64,000 nucleotides of DNA, from positions 54,601,564 through 54,665,563 of the forward strand of contig JARZZO010000010.1 in the NCBI GenBank assembly GCA_030544215.1, in the 5' to 3' direction. Below the pieces are notes generated by a model. That model worked only from the letters and a program-made list of their open reading frames with translations. It was not told where the DNA came from and ran no database searches. The DNA comes from Zantedeschia hybrid cultivar. Lineage: Eukaryota; Streptophyta; Magnoliopsida; Alismatales; Araceae. Below, piece after piece: positions 22,638-35,723 of this stretch (position 1 is the stretch's first letter; each line of letters begins with the position of its first letter). The position numbers were made by a program, and so were the translations under genes.

Positions 22638-25600
22638 TCAATTGCAAATGATATCCTCATCTACCTCGTCATCATCTTCATCATGATCATCGTCCCTCGT
22701 TAGCTCAGCATACTCATCAATGGACTTTGCAGCAAACAACTCCCCCTCTCTGCTTCTGTCTGCAATTTTTGGGGTTCCAGCCTTGTTACTTGTCTTGCCT
22801 TTGTTCATCTGTTGAACATTACATGTAAACAGTAGTCTGATGAAAGAAGTAGCGTCAAACAAATTGAAGGCATAACTAGCATAAAAACATTAACTAGAAG
22901 ATTACGGTCAGGTGCTCCCCGATAAATTTCTCAAGGCAAAATACTAGGAGCCAATCTAGATTCTCAGATTCAAGCATCTAACTGAACTCAACTCATCAAC
23001 CTATTGGAAGATCTAAGTCTTTCAATATAAAATGCAGCTACCTTATAATTGATTTCAATCCTAAGGAAATGCCCGAAGTTTTGCGTGTACTGTGCAGGCT
23101 GTCATCATAGACTCTTCGTGATACTAGTCTCTGGAGGTGGAGAAGCACCCACACCAACTCCACCCACCCAAATTGGTGGCAGGACCTTCCCTATGCCTAC
23201 CGATGACAGCCCTATTAACATAGACACTGGAACAATCCTCCTCTACCTTTCAAAGTAGTATGTCATGCGCGGCTCAATCATGATTGTTCACCCTCCATAG
23301 TGTCCAGCCCATGTTACCATCCAACGGCCTCAAAATCCCTTAGCAAATCCTCCCACTTGATGCCGATATGTATTCTCACAGTCACCCATATGACTGACTA
23401 TCCACATATTCAACTTAGTGATAGGCCATGGATATTGATATGAGTAACACTTAACGGCTGCCGGTGTTTTTAGTTTAAAAATATATTTTTTTGAAACTTC
23501 CTCCCTAACCAACCTACATGACTGTAAATCCGATCTTCGATCAGACGACCCAAAAAAAGATGAAAAAAGCATCGTACAATCCGGTCTTGGATCAGACAAC
23601 CCAAAAAAAGATCGGACTGTACGATCATGTAGGTTGGTTGGGGGGCCTCCAAAAGAAATTTCAATTCAAAGTTTTTTAAAAATTAAAAACACCAGCAGCC
23701 GGCATAACACCGGCTGCCGGTGCAGCAAGTTTTACTCGAATGATATTGTTGCAACTCACACCACCTCTAATAATGTCCTCTTGGTGGACCTAGGAGGGCT
23801 GCAAATAAGTCAAGCACTCTGGGACCTATGCACGAGCAGCTCATATAAGCTTGACTTTTGTTGAGCTTGAGACAAGCCAGAATGATCATAGGAGTTTCTT
23901 AGGCTGAGCTTAAGCCCACCAGCACTCTGCTTGAAAGCTCATAAGCCTAACTGAGATGTATACACTAACTTTTGACGCATTATTTGCAAAAACAGTTTTG
24001 TAATTCTGTAATATAAAATGCAGAAGTTGGGCCAACATCAAACCAAGATCAATATGAGCTTGGGCGGTCATAGAAGCCAAGCTTGGGCCCAGTTACAGTG
24101 GGCTCAACTAAGCTCAGTTCAGGAGATGCTTTACTGTCAATTGTAGCCCTATGTTGGCCCCTTTCCTAGCAGCCTCAAAAAGATGCTCAGCCCTATCATA
24201 TGCTCTACAAAGCACCAGCTGCTGGCACTTGTTTGCCAGTGATCCTGTCAGTAATGGTGCTCATGCCACAATGTTAGCTGTCACCTTCCTATTTGTTTGC
24301 TAGAGCTCTCTTCCACCCCCATGCTAGTTATCCCCCCTTGAAAGATTCCCCTTGTTTCCTATCTTCCATTGACCATCTCACTGGCACTAGCAATGGAAAA
24401 ACCAATGAATGGACATCATAAGCGAACCCTACAACTGCGTCCCACAGTGAAGCATGGGTTGAATAATCAGTCAGATGTGATCCAAGTCAACCTATCTGGA
24501 CTAGAATCTTTTTATGCATAGCTAAAATTTCCTGTGCTCCCTCCCCTGATATGAATGAAATATTCAAATATGGTGATCTACATGTTTTCAGGAAGAACAT
24601 ATTTGACCTCTAGTCCATAATTTCACCCCTCTAGAACTGAACAGAACTAGCTGCTCCTTATCTGAGCTCACATCAGAGGTCTGTCCCTCACTTGGTTTCT
24701 GAGTTTTAACTTTTAAGATATAACTTGAACATCAAGATATGCATACTATAATGTAAGGTGAAACAAAGATCTGAAAATCTTACTGTACGTAGAAGTGTCC
24801 TCCTATCCCTTTCCCGAGCATTCTTAATGGCCTGCATCAAACAACCGCCATATTACAATATTTCCCACTATTTCTCAATAAAAGTGCATCAAAATCGATG
24901 GAAACAGAATCTAATTTCCGATAGAGATTCCACCTCTTCAAGAGTCTTTTGTTCAGCTTCTAATTCCGAGCTCTCTCTGGAAATCGAACACGACCCATCA
25001 AAGTACCCAACAGCCGACAATCATTCAATACATATAGTTGCAACAAGTATAATTATTAGCTCACAGAAAAGAATTAAAAGCAAAGAAACCTTCCAACAAG
25101 CTGCTTTGTTTTGCAACAGCACTTGGCGCACACTCCCTGCTCTCTCGCGCAACCTTCATTACCAAATGTCCAAAACAAATTTATAATCTTGGTAAGCAGA
25201 GAGCCCAAAGGAAGGAGAAAAAAAAAGCGCCATTTTCTTCTCCAAAGCATAAAAAGAAGCAAAACCCTGAGCAAACACTGACCAGGGCAAAGGCTGTGGT
25301 AGGCTTGCCGGACCGCACGCTTCGTGCACTTCTGGCTGTAGCAAGAACTATCATATTACTGCGATTTGTACAGGAAAGTTGAGAACACAAGAAGGCAACA
25401 AGCTAAGTAGCACAAATACTACCATTTAGCTGGCTCGATCAGAGGCTTATACTTCCCATATCTGCAGTAACAATTACTAAAAATTACCGAATCGAACAAC
25501 TGTAAACGCAAACAGGGAAAATCTGACAAAAACCCTAGTAAGGAGGAGGGCGGAAAGATCAGAACTTGCGCTTCCAGTCTATCTGATCCTTGCAGCGAGG

Positions 25601-25825
25601 GCACACGCCGGTTATGTCCGAGTACGGCCGGAACTTCCCACCCACCTCCTGCACATCAAATTCTTTGCTTTGCTTGTTATTTCAGGAGAAAAACCACCAA
25701 AATATGGAAAGGGAAACTTGGGGGGAGCGGCGTGGGCGTCTCACCGTCTCGTTCTTCTTGTGGCCGGCGTCGGGGTTCCAGGCGAATCGGTTCCGGTGCT
25801 TCGGAGGGCCCTGCCTCCCTGCCAT
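22638..25825 (-). CDS. C9orf85 homologue (DUF2039 zinc-binding protein), complete, 8 exons
   Basis: Minus-strand exons by my reading: 25745-25825, 25566-25648, 25423-25461, 25283-25335, 25090-25153, 24934-24976, 24784-24831 and 22638-22808. All internal joins have GT/AG borders and the phases agree, giving 582 nt and 193 residues. The start MAGRQGPPKH and the run of CxxC pairs (CPRC, CQKC, CAKC) are typical of the small DUF2039 family conserved from plants to humans, whose function is not established. The middle part reads AIKNARERDRRTLLRT, and the C terminus is acidic (DDDHDEDDDEVDED) and ends IICN. The cysteine pairs suggest metal binding. The last intron is nearly 2 kb and holds a MITE. 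No lesion is seen. Confidence 0.9.
23454..23704. mobile_element. Palindromic MITE in the last intron of the DUF2039 gene
   Basis: A ~250-bp element with inverted ends: GGCTGCCGGTGTTTTTA on the left pairs with TAAAAACACCAGCAGCC on the right, with one mismatch. The pairing continues inward through AACCAACCTACATGA (from 23510) and its partner TCATGTAGGTTGGTT (23624-23638), with internal gaps. Between the arms a ~67-bp segment containing CCAAAAAAAGATG is duplicated. A further CGGCTGCCGGTG lies just outside the right arm. Long inverted arms suggest a Mutator-like or foldback element. No coding capacity. Confidence 0.7.
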
Positions 25826-25831
25826 GGCGCC

Positions 25832-25894
25832 TCTCTCTCTCTCTCTCTCTCCTCCTCTCCCTCTCTATCTCTCTCTCTCTATATATATATATAC
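25832..25894. repeat. (CT)n / (TA)n microsatellite in the DUF2039 5' leader
   Basis: CT runs followed by TA units immediately upstream of the start codon of the DUF2039 gene. On its sense strand this is TA followed by GA repeats in the 5' UTR or proximal promoter. Confidence 0.9.
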
Positions 25895-28619
25895 GGGGAA
25901 GGATCCGGGGCACATCTAAGTTATTTCTATGACTTTATTTTTTACCTCAGGTCTTCATGATTAATTTCATCCTATAAAGAATAAACGTCTAAAAATATAA
26001 AAAAATAATTTAAAAAAAAAAAATGTCAGATTAATATTTAAGGTTTATCTTATTTTCTGAATTTTTAATTTTAATTTCCAAACAATGACGAACAAGATTA
26101 GACGGCTACGACAATCCATAAGTAAAAATTGAGTTCGAAGAAGTGGGAAACCACCTAAAAAAGAGTATTTGAATATTTTAAACTTTTGATATTTTTTATT
26201 TTTTTGAAAATCATAGTGGGAGGTTTTCAAAAAAACACATCTAAATTAGATACACCCTAGAGCGCATTATATATATATATACATATGTAGACCTTGCCAT
26301 GAAGCAGCGCCGGGTCAGAGTCTACGCGAATTCACGAAGATTTATGATTTTAGCTGTTATGTAATTTGTCTTAAAAAATAGTTATTAACTTATAAAAACT
26401 AAAGTAATACTTGTTAGATCATAAGGGACAAGGGGTGCAAAAATGGTGAGCTTGAATGAGTTCTTCTGTCTCTTTTTGTCATCTGAAAAGTTCATGTGAC
26501 TCTCTTTCCCTATAAAATACATCTCGACGTCGGCCGCGCATCAACATACATGAAAAGGGTCGGATTAAAAAAAATAAAAAAACTTGCCTGCTAAACAAGT
26601 TTTCAAAAGCATCAGGAAGAGCTTCTTGATGCTCTTGAGAGCATGATATTTTAGACAGCCATAGCATCATGCTCTCGAGAGGACTCTAATGCTTTTGATA
26701 GCTTCATAATGCTCTCAAGGACAGTCTTAATTTTTTTCCTTAATCCGGCCTCCCCATATGTTGACACACGAATGACATCGAGATGCATTTAAGGGGAAGA
26801 CATGTGTCATATGGACTTTTAAGATGGCAAAAGGAGATATGGGAGCTCATTTCAGATTATCAATTTTTACACCCCGACAAGCATTATTCTATAAACTAAT
26901 ATAATTGCTTTGACCCAACAGATTGGACCAACTGGTTGACCCAAAAAAAAGTCACAACCAATGCCTTTTTCAGTCCGCTTCAACAAAAACTATCCTCTTA
27001 AAAAAAATGAAAAAATCAAAGGAATAAGTTAAAAACCAGCTAACCAAATTTCAAATTTAACAATTTCATATGATAATCATAAGTTCAAATCAAATGTCCG
27101 GATATGGATATGAGAATATTATTAAACTCCAATACATAAAGCGATCCTTACCATATATTATATATCATATACCATATAAGTTACATGGTATAGATCCTAT
27201 CATAAATCATGCAGCTTATCTAAAGATTTACATAATATATGACTAATCAGGGATAATTAATTCATTCTCAAAGTGAAAGCATATGAGTATAAAGAATTCA
27301 ATGATTGTCAAAACAAGAATCAAATTAGCATAAGTCAACATGAGTTCATGAGGAATATTATCAAATTTCATCTTACTTAAATAGACATGCATCCAAACTA
27401 TAACCTAAAGGACCAATTATACATAATTAGGCACCTAGATAATAATATCAGGTCTTGCTTATTAGAGAATCAAAGATCACACATATCCTACTACTACACT
27501 TAATTAGAGTTTAATTTTATAGCTTTTACTTGTTGCCCTCAGGTTCACATATTGCCCTATCCAATAAGGAACTTATACTAGTATTGGGTCCTACATCATG
27601 GTACTATCCAGACCATGTATTACATATAGAATTAATATAGAAATTAAACTTGCATAATTAAGATTAAGCTAGACTGAATTTACTTAAGTACATATAGTGA
27701 TATAAGGCACATTTCAATGTGCATAATAATCTACTAATCAAATTTAAGTAAACTCAGTCTCTAGAAGTTAAACATGATGTCCTACATGTCTGTAATTGAT
27801 TTAAAAATTTTCAGAACAAAGAGACAAGTATTTTACAAAAAAAATATTAAAATTAATTAATCATGAAAGTAATATCAAATAACATAAAAGTTATAAAAGT
27901 TTATAGACATGTTCCAAAAGTCGAAGAAAAAATCTCCTCAAAATTTCAAGACAATCAAAGTTAAAAGAAAGAGAATGGGTCATCAGAAATCATCCAAGGT
28001 AGATGCACAACTGACAAAATCAAATGGCCAAACTATTGACTGTCTCGACGATTAGATGCCCAGTAGTCTAGGCACTTGGTGGGTGGTCTTCAGATGGCCA
28101 AGTTGCTAGCTGTCTAATGTATTAGGTGACCAACCGTCTGGCCGTTTGATCCTAACGACCAGAACAAAGGCTGTCAATCCACCAAAAAAATTTAGATTTT
28201 TTTTTGAAAATTTGATTTTCTGCTGAATTGCAACATCACTTTTGTCTTTGTTATGGTCTATGATTTAATAATTGTAAATCCTTACTTTAAAAATGATCAT
28301 TTTAATAATTTATAAATGTGAAACATATAAAAGACAAATAGAAGTAAAATAGGTTATTTCCTTATTAGGAAGGCTGACATATCATTATGTAAAGATTGAA
28401 AGGTTATCTTTGTAGAGAGTTTAGCCATCATTAGTAGATTTCGGTAGTGCGTGTTTATGTTCATATATGGAAGAAAAGTGGTACAATTCATAAGATTAAA
28501 ATTTAGAAAGAGCAACTTAGATATATATATAAACCTCAACTATTGAAAAAGAATTATAGAATCTAGAAGATGAATTAGAATAAGGGTTACAATAGTTGTT
28601 CACATAAAAAGAATACATA
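25895..28619. other. Intergenic, AT-rich, no gene seen
   Basis: Upstream flank of the DUF2039 gene. It holds a small TA microsatellite at about 26266-26284 and otherwise scattered stops in all frames. The CGACGATTAG-like phrases at 28050-28150 resemble LTR-type sequence but have no partner in the window. Confidence 0.5.
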
Positions 28620-29915
28620 AGGAATCCTAGGTGAACCTAAAGATATTAAGAAAAAGGACATGGTGGTAAAGTAATGAAATAGAAGTGGCCACTAAAAACA
28701 AGAATATTTTAAAACTTGACAAAAGAATAAAAATAATCCAAATTTCAAAGAAATACAAAGCTACAAAGAGGGAAAAGGTTGATGAAGCAAAATTGAAGGA
28801 ATTTTAAAAGTATGATCATAAACTAGAAACTTAGAAGAATTCAGGAGATTAAGGAGGGATCACACACTAATTGTCAAAAGTTGTTGAATGAAGATTACTT
28901 TAGAGGCTTAGCTTCTAAGGGAAGTGATAAATTAGTCAAACTAAAAAAATTATTTATTACTTGATAAAATTTTCAAAAATATATGACACTTAAAAAAAAA
29001 CATGAGAATATAGAGACCCTAGGACCAAACAAGATGATCACTGAAGTTTGATAAAATATAGGTGGTACTAGTAAAGATAATACCTAGACTTTTCATTAAG
29101 GATTTTGAACGAAAGAATAACATTGGAAAATTGAAAAAAAAAACATATTATGGTTTCTTTTTAAATAGACAAAGTGATAAACAAAATTATAAAAGTTATC
29201 ATGGTATTATAATTTTATTTGTCACACTATCAAACTTTAAGAAAAGTAATGTAGATGAATGTTAGATTTCTTAGAAATATTTATTTGATTTTTGATTAAT
29301 AGATCTACTATAGAAGACTTTTTATTGAGATAATTGTTGAAGAAGTATAAAGACTAGAGAGATAAAGAAAGATCTACATAAGATCTTTATTGGTTTAGGA
29401 GATTTATTATCTAAGTACTAAGAGAGTTCATTTGGTAGATTTTAGACGAGAAGAATCTGTAACAGATATATCAATATGGATAAGGATGTGTTTGTTAGAG
29501 TTGAGTTTTTTGCTACCATAGGACCATAGGATTACATAAGTGTCAACATTAGGTTCATACCCCTTTATTGTAGTTATAGATTAAGTGACCAAAATTTTAT
29601 GTGATAGAATCTCTTGAAGATTTTAAAATAGTCAAATTAAGTTCAACATATAAAATGTAAATATAATAACATTGGGTAGATAAAGAGAATTTGATTATGG
29701 TTGCTAGTCATTTCTTAAAATAGTGATTTTTGATCTTTAAGATCCATTATTTAAGAAAATAGAAAGATTTATAAAGGTGTTGTATATAACGTCAAGGCAA
29801 GATGCTTGAAGAGGAGAAACATGTTTGAATTTTGTTGTGGCTGATAAGTTCTCTTAAAGATGACTAATAAAAACTATCATAAGACTTCCAACTAGTGTGG
29901 GATGATGTAAGATAG
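28620..29915 (+). pseudogene. Decayed RTE-like LINE (reverse transcriptase remnant)
   Basis: In changing plus-strand frames with many stops I can follow the outline of the plant RTE-type reverse transcriptase. There is a lysine-rich lead-in near 28700. A stretch near 29160-29260 contains SDKQNYKSYHGI and VTLSNF, where intact elements have the NYRGI / SHTMKLWE motif. A stretch near 29300-29360 reads INRSTIEDFLLR, where intact copies have GRSTxEAIFLLRQ. Later fragments fit the region after the catalytic box. The match is by eye only and heavily degraded. It ends at the start of a hAT-like element at 29916. Confidence 0.55.
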
Positions 29916-32132
29916 TAGGGGTGTTTACTATTCTGTTCAAATTGAAAATCAAACCGAACCAACCAATCGGTTTGGCTTGGTTGGGTTTGAACTTTTAAAA
30001 AGTTTGGTTTGCATTGAAACCAAACCGAATGAAGAAGTTTGGTTTGATTTGATTTCTCTTGTTAGTATTATATGTGGCCTACAAGCCAATCAGATATAAT
30101 CTTATTCAATTATTTATAATGGTAATACATTCATTATGCGTAAATCGAACTTTATTTATTATTGTGATTAATTTTCACTAGTCGTATCATGGTGAAGTTT
30201 GTGAATATGTGCAATAGTTGTCAGATTATGACGAGATCACAATTATAAAACTGACAACTTATAAATACACATTCTTAATTGTTCTTAATCATAAGATATC
30301 AAGGAAGTACATCAGACGTCCGGTGAGACTAGTACAGATTATTCCAGCTCATATGATGAGGGTGACTGATCTTATAGTCACTTATGTAGAGATACTATAT
30401 TGAACCTGTAGGTACTCATTGATAAATGAGTTCATTGAACTGATCCAACTTGGATCATTGAATAATAAGTTACCTAACTATCAACCAACTTGATTCAACG
30501 TCAGAATGGCGTGGATAGTCTTCGGACCTGAGGCACCAAAGACACCTTGTCGGTGGACTTCTGGAGTTTGACCTTGGCTAATAGATTCTTAATCACGGGA
30601 TTCTAAAGAGTTAAGTGATCGGATCTAGAGAAAGACCTTCGAAGGTGATTGTGTGTATAATAAGGGATCATTCGCTTTCGATAATTAGAAAGAGAATGCT
30701 CGAGGTGAGATACGCAGGAGTCTCTAGCCAGGGCAGACACTTTATCAGAGAAAACGTTTTCTGATATCGTTTAGTGGCATCCAATCTAAGTGAGTCGATC
30801 GGTTAGGATTTGACAGTTGACTATGCCTTAGATTGACTCAAGAGCATTATGCAAGTGAAGGATTAAATCCACGCGGTAATTGATGACAGAAAGGTTTCTT
30901 GAATGGGTTACCGAATCTCATTACCTTCCAAGATTATGTGATGTTACTTAACACCCAACTTAATCGAAAACCTAGCCATTTATCATGAGTTGATAATTTT
31001 GTTAAGTAATTAATTAAATATATAATATTAATTAATTATTATGAGCCAATAAGTTATTATTAGGCTTAATGGGTCGAAAACTAGACTGGTACTTGGGCAT
31101 GGTCACACACATATAGATTCTCAGTTCATGGTCAATTAGTGGGTTTTATATTAAACTAGGGAGTTTTGTGAAAAGTCGTCCACATTTAATATAAATAAAC
31201 ACTATATGGGAACCCTAGGCCAAGCTCCAGGTTTTCCTCTAGTGCTGGCCGTTCCCCTCTCTCTCCTCCTCCTCCTCCTCTGTGCACCCCGTAGTTGGCA
31301 CCTAGGACTCCGCCGCCTCGCCATTTTCGACTCCCATCTCTTGGGAATTCACCGCTCGCATGCCGCAAGCACTGCTGCAGTGCAGGAACATCAGCTAATG
31401 TGCTAATCCGGATGGAAGAGCGAAGACGATCTCGCAATAGGAGAATCATGTGGATAAACTGGAGGCCGAGCATCTGCATGGCTAGTGGCGTCGCTCCATC
31501 AAAACAATACGAACGTAGATTCTAATCCACGTACGGTAATATTCGATTTTTGTTTCTTTCTATATTTTTCGAAACGGATTGGAGAGGGTGGATTATTTCA
31601 ATTTTAATATGTCGTTTCCGCTGCGTTCATGTGATCCTCGCCCGATTCTTAGAGTTCATAAACTAAACCAACCCGAATAAACCAAACTACGTTAAAGGCA
31701 TAACATAAAGTGTTAAATTCTTAAGCTAAGTTTGAGTTTATGTAAATTACAAGATAGGAAATCTCAAATTATTTTCAGATAGTACCTTTTAGATTGCCAT
31801 CTTGTTAAAAAAAAATGTGTTGAGTCCTTAATAAAGTAGGGTGTTTAATTATAACAGCCCATTTTAAGACCCAAACCTCTAAATAATTTTTAAATAATAT
31901 TTTTTGAATAACTATTTTTTAGAAAATAATGTTGAAGTAAATTGTTTAACCACAGTGGCACATTATAAGGTCCAAACTGCAAACCAAACTGAATCAAACT
32001 GAATTATTTGGGTTGTTTTGATTTGGTTTCAAATTTTATCAGTTTGGTTTAGCACTCCATTTCGATTTAGTTTGATTTTTAAAATTTTGTCCTCAAAGCA
32101 AAGCAAACCAAACCAAACCGTAAACATCCTTA
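29916..32132. mobile_element. hAT-like non-autonomous element (~2.2 kb)
   Basis: The ends are TAGGGGTGTTTAC on the left and, reversed, TAAGGATGTTTAC on the right. Both subterminal regions are packed with GGTTTGGTTTG/CAAACCAAACC motifs in inverted orientation (29950-30055 and 31975-32120), which is common in plant hAT derivatives. The flanking 8 bases agree only partly (5 of 8), so the duplication has decayed or the boundary is slightly off. No transposase is recognised. The interior (about 30060-31640) looks like different sequence, including a TATAAATAA-like box near 31190 and a CT-rich stretch, possibly a nested insertion. Confidence 0.6.
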
Positions 32133-32163
32133 TTCGATAATGAGAAAAGGACATAAAAAATTA

Positions 32164-32535
32164 GGGATTTTTGCATATATATGCTAGCATATTTGTATCT
32201 ATACTCCAAACTCCCATATATTATATGAAATACCCCTGAAAACTTCAGAAAGGTTGTGGCTATGTCCCTCTATCAAAATAGCATTAACTCTAAACGAGTA
32301 TGCTAGAAAGATTCTATAAATTTTGATAAGGCTAGGGGCATATATGTAAACTTTTAATGACTTCAAGGGTACATATCTATAATCTCTTTAGTATGTTCCG
32401 TTAGAGTTAACGACATTTTGACAAAAGGATAGTCGCAACGTTTCTGAGGTTTTTAGGGGTATTTCATACAATATACGGAAGTTGGGGTATAGATATAAAT
32501 ACACTTGTTTTCAGAAGTATATATGCAAAAATCTC
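32164..32535. mobile_element. Long-TIR MITE (372 bp)
   Basis: The left end GGGATTTTTGCATATATA pairs with the right end, reversed GAGATTTTTGCATATATA. The pairing can be followed inward for about 150 bp through ATGAAATACCCCT, TCAAAAT and GTTAACTCTAA phrases, so almost the whole element is an inverted repeat. This shape is typical of Mutator-like MITEs. Flanking A-rich bases could be a 9-bp duplication but are too simple to prove it. The element sits 31 bp from the hAT-like element. Confidence 0.8.
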
Positions 32536-35500
32536 AAAAAAACTATAACACAGATGTGAATGTCGAGATGAACGTTATTGGGCTCAACCCATTAAGGGCC
32601 TTTTTTATTATTCACTGGGGCTCGATTTTTTATTTTTTTGAATTTTTTGGGTCATCAGATTGGAGATTTTAGGTTATACGACTGTGTGGGGCATGTGGGA
32701 CCTAACGTAAAAAATTTCAAAAGAAGTCATTTTTTGTTGCCTATTGTAATGCCTCCCTTGCAGCCCTGGGGGTGGGGGGGTGGGTAGAGCATTGTAGCAA
32801 GTATTACTCTACATAGAATATGTGAAAAATATTCAATGAAAATACTAGTAATACCCTCAGTCAAAATACAAACACCTTATAAGAAAAATCACATAAACAT
32901 CCACCCATAAGCTTGTTATATATATGTAACATCAAAAATTATTTCTATTTTTATGTAAAGTAAAAATATTTTAACTCAGATAGAATTCAAGACAACTACA
33001 TAGTTAAGATAGTTATATACAAAAACTACTATAGTTAAGGATATTATATGCAAATATGAATTATCCAGGATATTATCTACAAATATTGAATCTTTTTTTA
33101 AGAGTTATTTTTGCAAAAACTCTAACATAAAAAAGGGACTTGAATGGTTTGGATATATGGATGACTATCCAAGTTCAACACCATTTAAAAGGTGTGGTAT
33201 ATTCCTTTTCAGAGAAAGTTACTCATCCAGTCCAACGGATCCATTGTTTGTACGACAGCGGAAGGTATCGGGGGAATTGCACCAAGCTATGTCCAAGAAG
33301 AATCTAACTCGATGGCAATTCTATCAAATTCAAGTGGAAGATGGAAAAACGACTTGACGAAGATCTACAAGAAGAAGGACAAAGCCTTTCTAAGTTTTAT
33401 AGATATAGTTTTAAATGGACCAAAGTGAGAAGGCAAAATTCATGTTAACTTTGAATAAATGATATAACGCTCTAAAGACGTTGCTGCTGCTCATGGATAT
33501 ATCTTGAGAACAAGTTATAAATGATCTTTGTTACCTTATCTGTAACACTTGGCCCATTAGGAGTCTGTTAGTGGCCCATTAGTAGTCTAATAGTGGCCCA
33601 TTAGTGGACTTAGGGTGGATTAGAAGTGAACCCTAGGAAGACTTCTGATAGGTGTCAACCATGGTTGATGTCTTTTAGAGAGCCCTAATATGCATCTTGT
33701 CAGGCTGACGTGTTTCAAGCCCATAGTCTAGTCTTAACAGGACTCGGCTAGTTTCATCCTTGGGGTTTTTGTTTTACCTAGAACTCGATTCCAACAATGG
33801 GCCACTATTTGACCCCAAGACCCTCTTGTGCATCCTTTTAGCCTTAGAGAGAAGTTTTGCATGCTCTTGTGTGAGATTTGAGGGTTTTTGGATGCGATTC
33901 GTGGTGGCTCTTTACGTGATTCGTGGAGGACTTCACGAGAGGCCTCACAGTGGTGTGGGCGTGCGTGAGAGGAGGTTCCGCCTTGGCTAGGCGGGTTGCT
34001 TTGTGCTTTTAGTCTTTGGTGGAGAGGTAAGTGATGATTAACCACGATTCCATAACTATTTTTATCTATGAAAAATATATTTTCAGAGTTATTTTTCGAT
34101 CTACTATGAGTATATAGATCCATGAGATGCTAATGATGATGTTTGAGGTCTAAGAGCATGCATAGTTACCATTATTATTTCACAAATTTATCAAGAATAT
34201 GTGGAATTATGCTAATGTTGCGAATTTGGAATTTTCGCTTAAAAGGCATCAGGGAAACTGATGTGTCTTACAATAGATGTCAGGCTTCGTTGATGCGTTT
34301 CAACCTGTTTTAACTACTTGGTTAACTTCGGATTTATTTCACATAAACTCATGCTTTATCTTGTTAATCATGAAATAAATAGCTTTTGATTTGTTTGTTA
34401 GTTATGATCACTCTGTCAACATCATGCTTAAGTTTTTGAAAATTAATGAAGATTTTCTCTTAATTTGGAATCTATTAATGTCCTAAAAGATGTCAGGCTC
34501 GGTTTATGTCTTCTACAGAAGGCATCACCTAAGGGTGACATGTTTCAAAATCGAAATCAGAAACCTAACAAACCTATTAAATTAAGTAGATTTTACATGT
34601 TTTAAGTACACAGTATTATGATGTTTGCATGCAATTAAGATGCTATGATGTTAGATACACCAGTCGATAGTATGGGATCTAAGTACTACATGGGCCAAAG
34701 TAGCCATGCCATGGGAGCCACCACTTGATCCCTCATGGGTCAAAGCGTTACATGGTGGGAGCCACCTCTTGATCGTATGGGAGTCATCTCTAAATTTTTA
34801 TATTTATTTGATTAACTACTATGAGGTTATGTATGAGCTGAGTTAAATCTTGGAAGTATACTTGCATGCTATCTAGGTGGGATATGAGAGTGTCCTCGAC
34901 TGCACAACCAAAGATTTAGTAGATTTTACCTTACCACTGCGTAAAGATGATGATGTTTTGATGCCTCTATGGCATGTTATGGTTGTTTGTTCTAAAACTA
35001 TGAAGTGATAAGACGATGTTGTGCATGATCATATTAGATAAGCTATGTTATGATGAAAGATGCATATTTAAGTTATCTTTAAAAATTATGCATGATTAGG
35101 TTGCACATTTTAAGACTAGATGACGAAGAACATGTTTAGAAACATAAGCATGTATGTATATGGTATGAATATTCATAATGGTTAGATGTTTATCATGTTT
35201 TTTCCTGATGTATATGATGTATGAAAAAACTGTGGATTATGTGGAGAGTCACCCTTGCATATTAACACTTTCAAGAGAGGCTAAGATAGAAGTTGAGCTT
35301 GAAGAGGAATAAAAAATAGCATTCCTTTTGCACCTCTTTGATTGGAGGTTATTTCCTTTTGGGCCCTGGAATATTCCTAATCTGACCCATTTTTTTTTGC
35401 TTTGGTATGCAGGACCTCCTATCCCGAGTTATCCTGGGAAAGAAACGTGTTAACCCAAGGATAACCCCTACTTCCGAATTCCACCTCCCTGGCCTGGTTA

Positions 35501-35723
35501 TCCCGAACCCAACTAACAACTGCGTCCGGATGCCCCTCATATGACTCGACAGTGTTCATGTGGGCGTTTTCCACTTTCCCTTTACCTTCGTCTTCCTGCA
35601 CTTCTCTTCGCAGCAATGGCGCCATGGCTTGGTTCTACTCTCCTCTTTGCAGTGATGGCTTCTTGCTCAAGAGACCTCTGAGCAGAACCTTCCCATGGGC
35701 CTGCTTGACTCCAGATCGGGGCC
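32536..35723. other. Intergenic, no gene seen
   Basis: AT-rich sequence with short open frames lacking motifs. It contains a 22-bp repeat at 33550. The stretch 35350-35540 is more GC-balanced (AGTTATCCTGGG, GGTTATCCCGAACCC) and may be a small transposon, but I could not find both ends. Confidence 0.5.
33550..33608. repeat. 22-bp tandem repeat, 2.7 copies
   Basis: TGGCCCATTAG recurs at 33550, 33572 and 33594. The first two full units differ at a few positions. Confidence 0.85.

Noticed and set aside
31206..31525. GC-richer open frames after a TATA-like box
   Set aside because: No recognisable protein, no downstream continuation, and the box lies in the interior of a hAT-like element.
33157..33428. 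Two overlapping short open frames on the plus strand
   Set aside because: No motif, no conserved neighbour and no splice-site support, so not called a gene.
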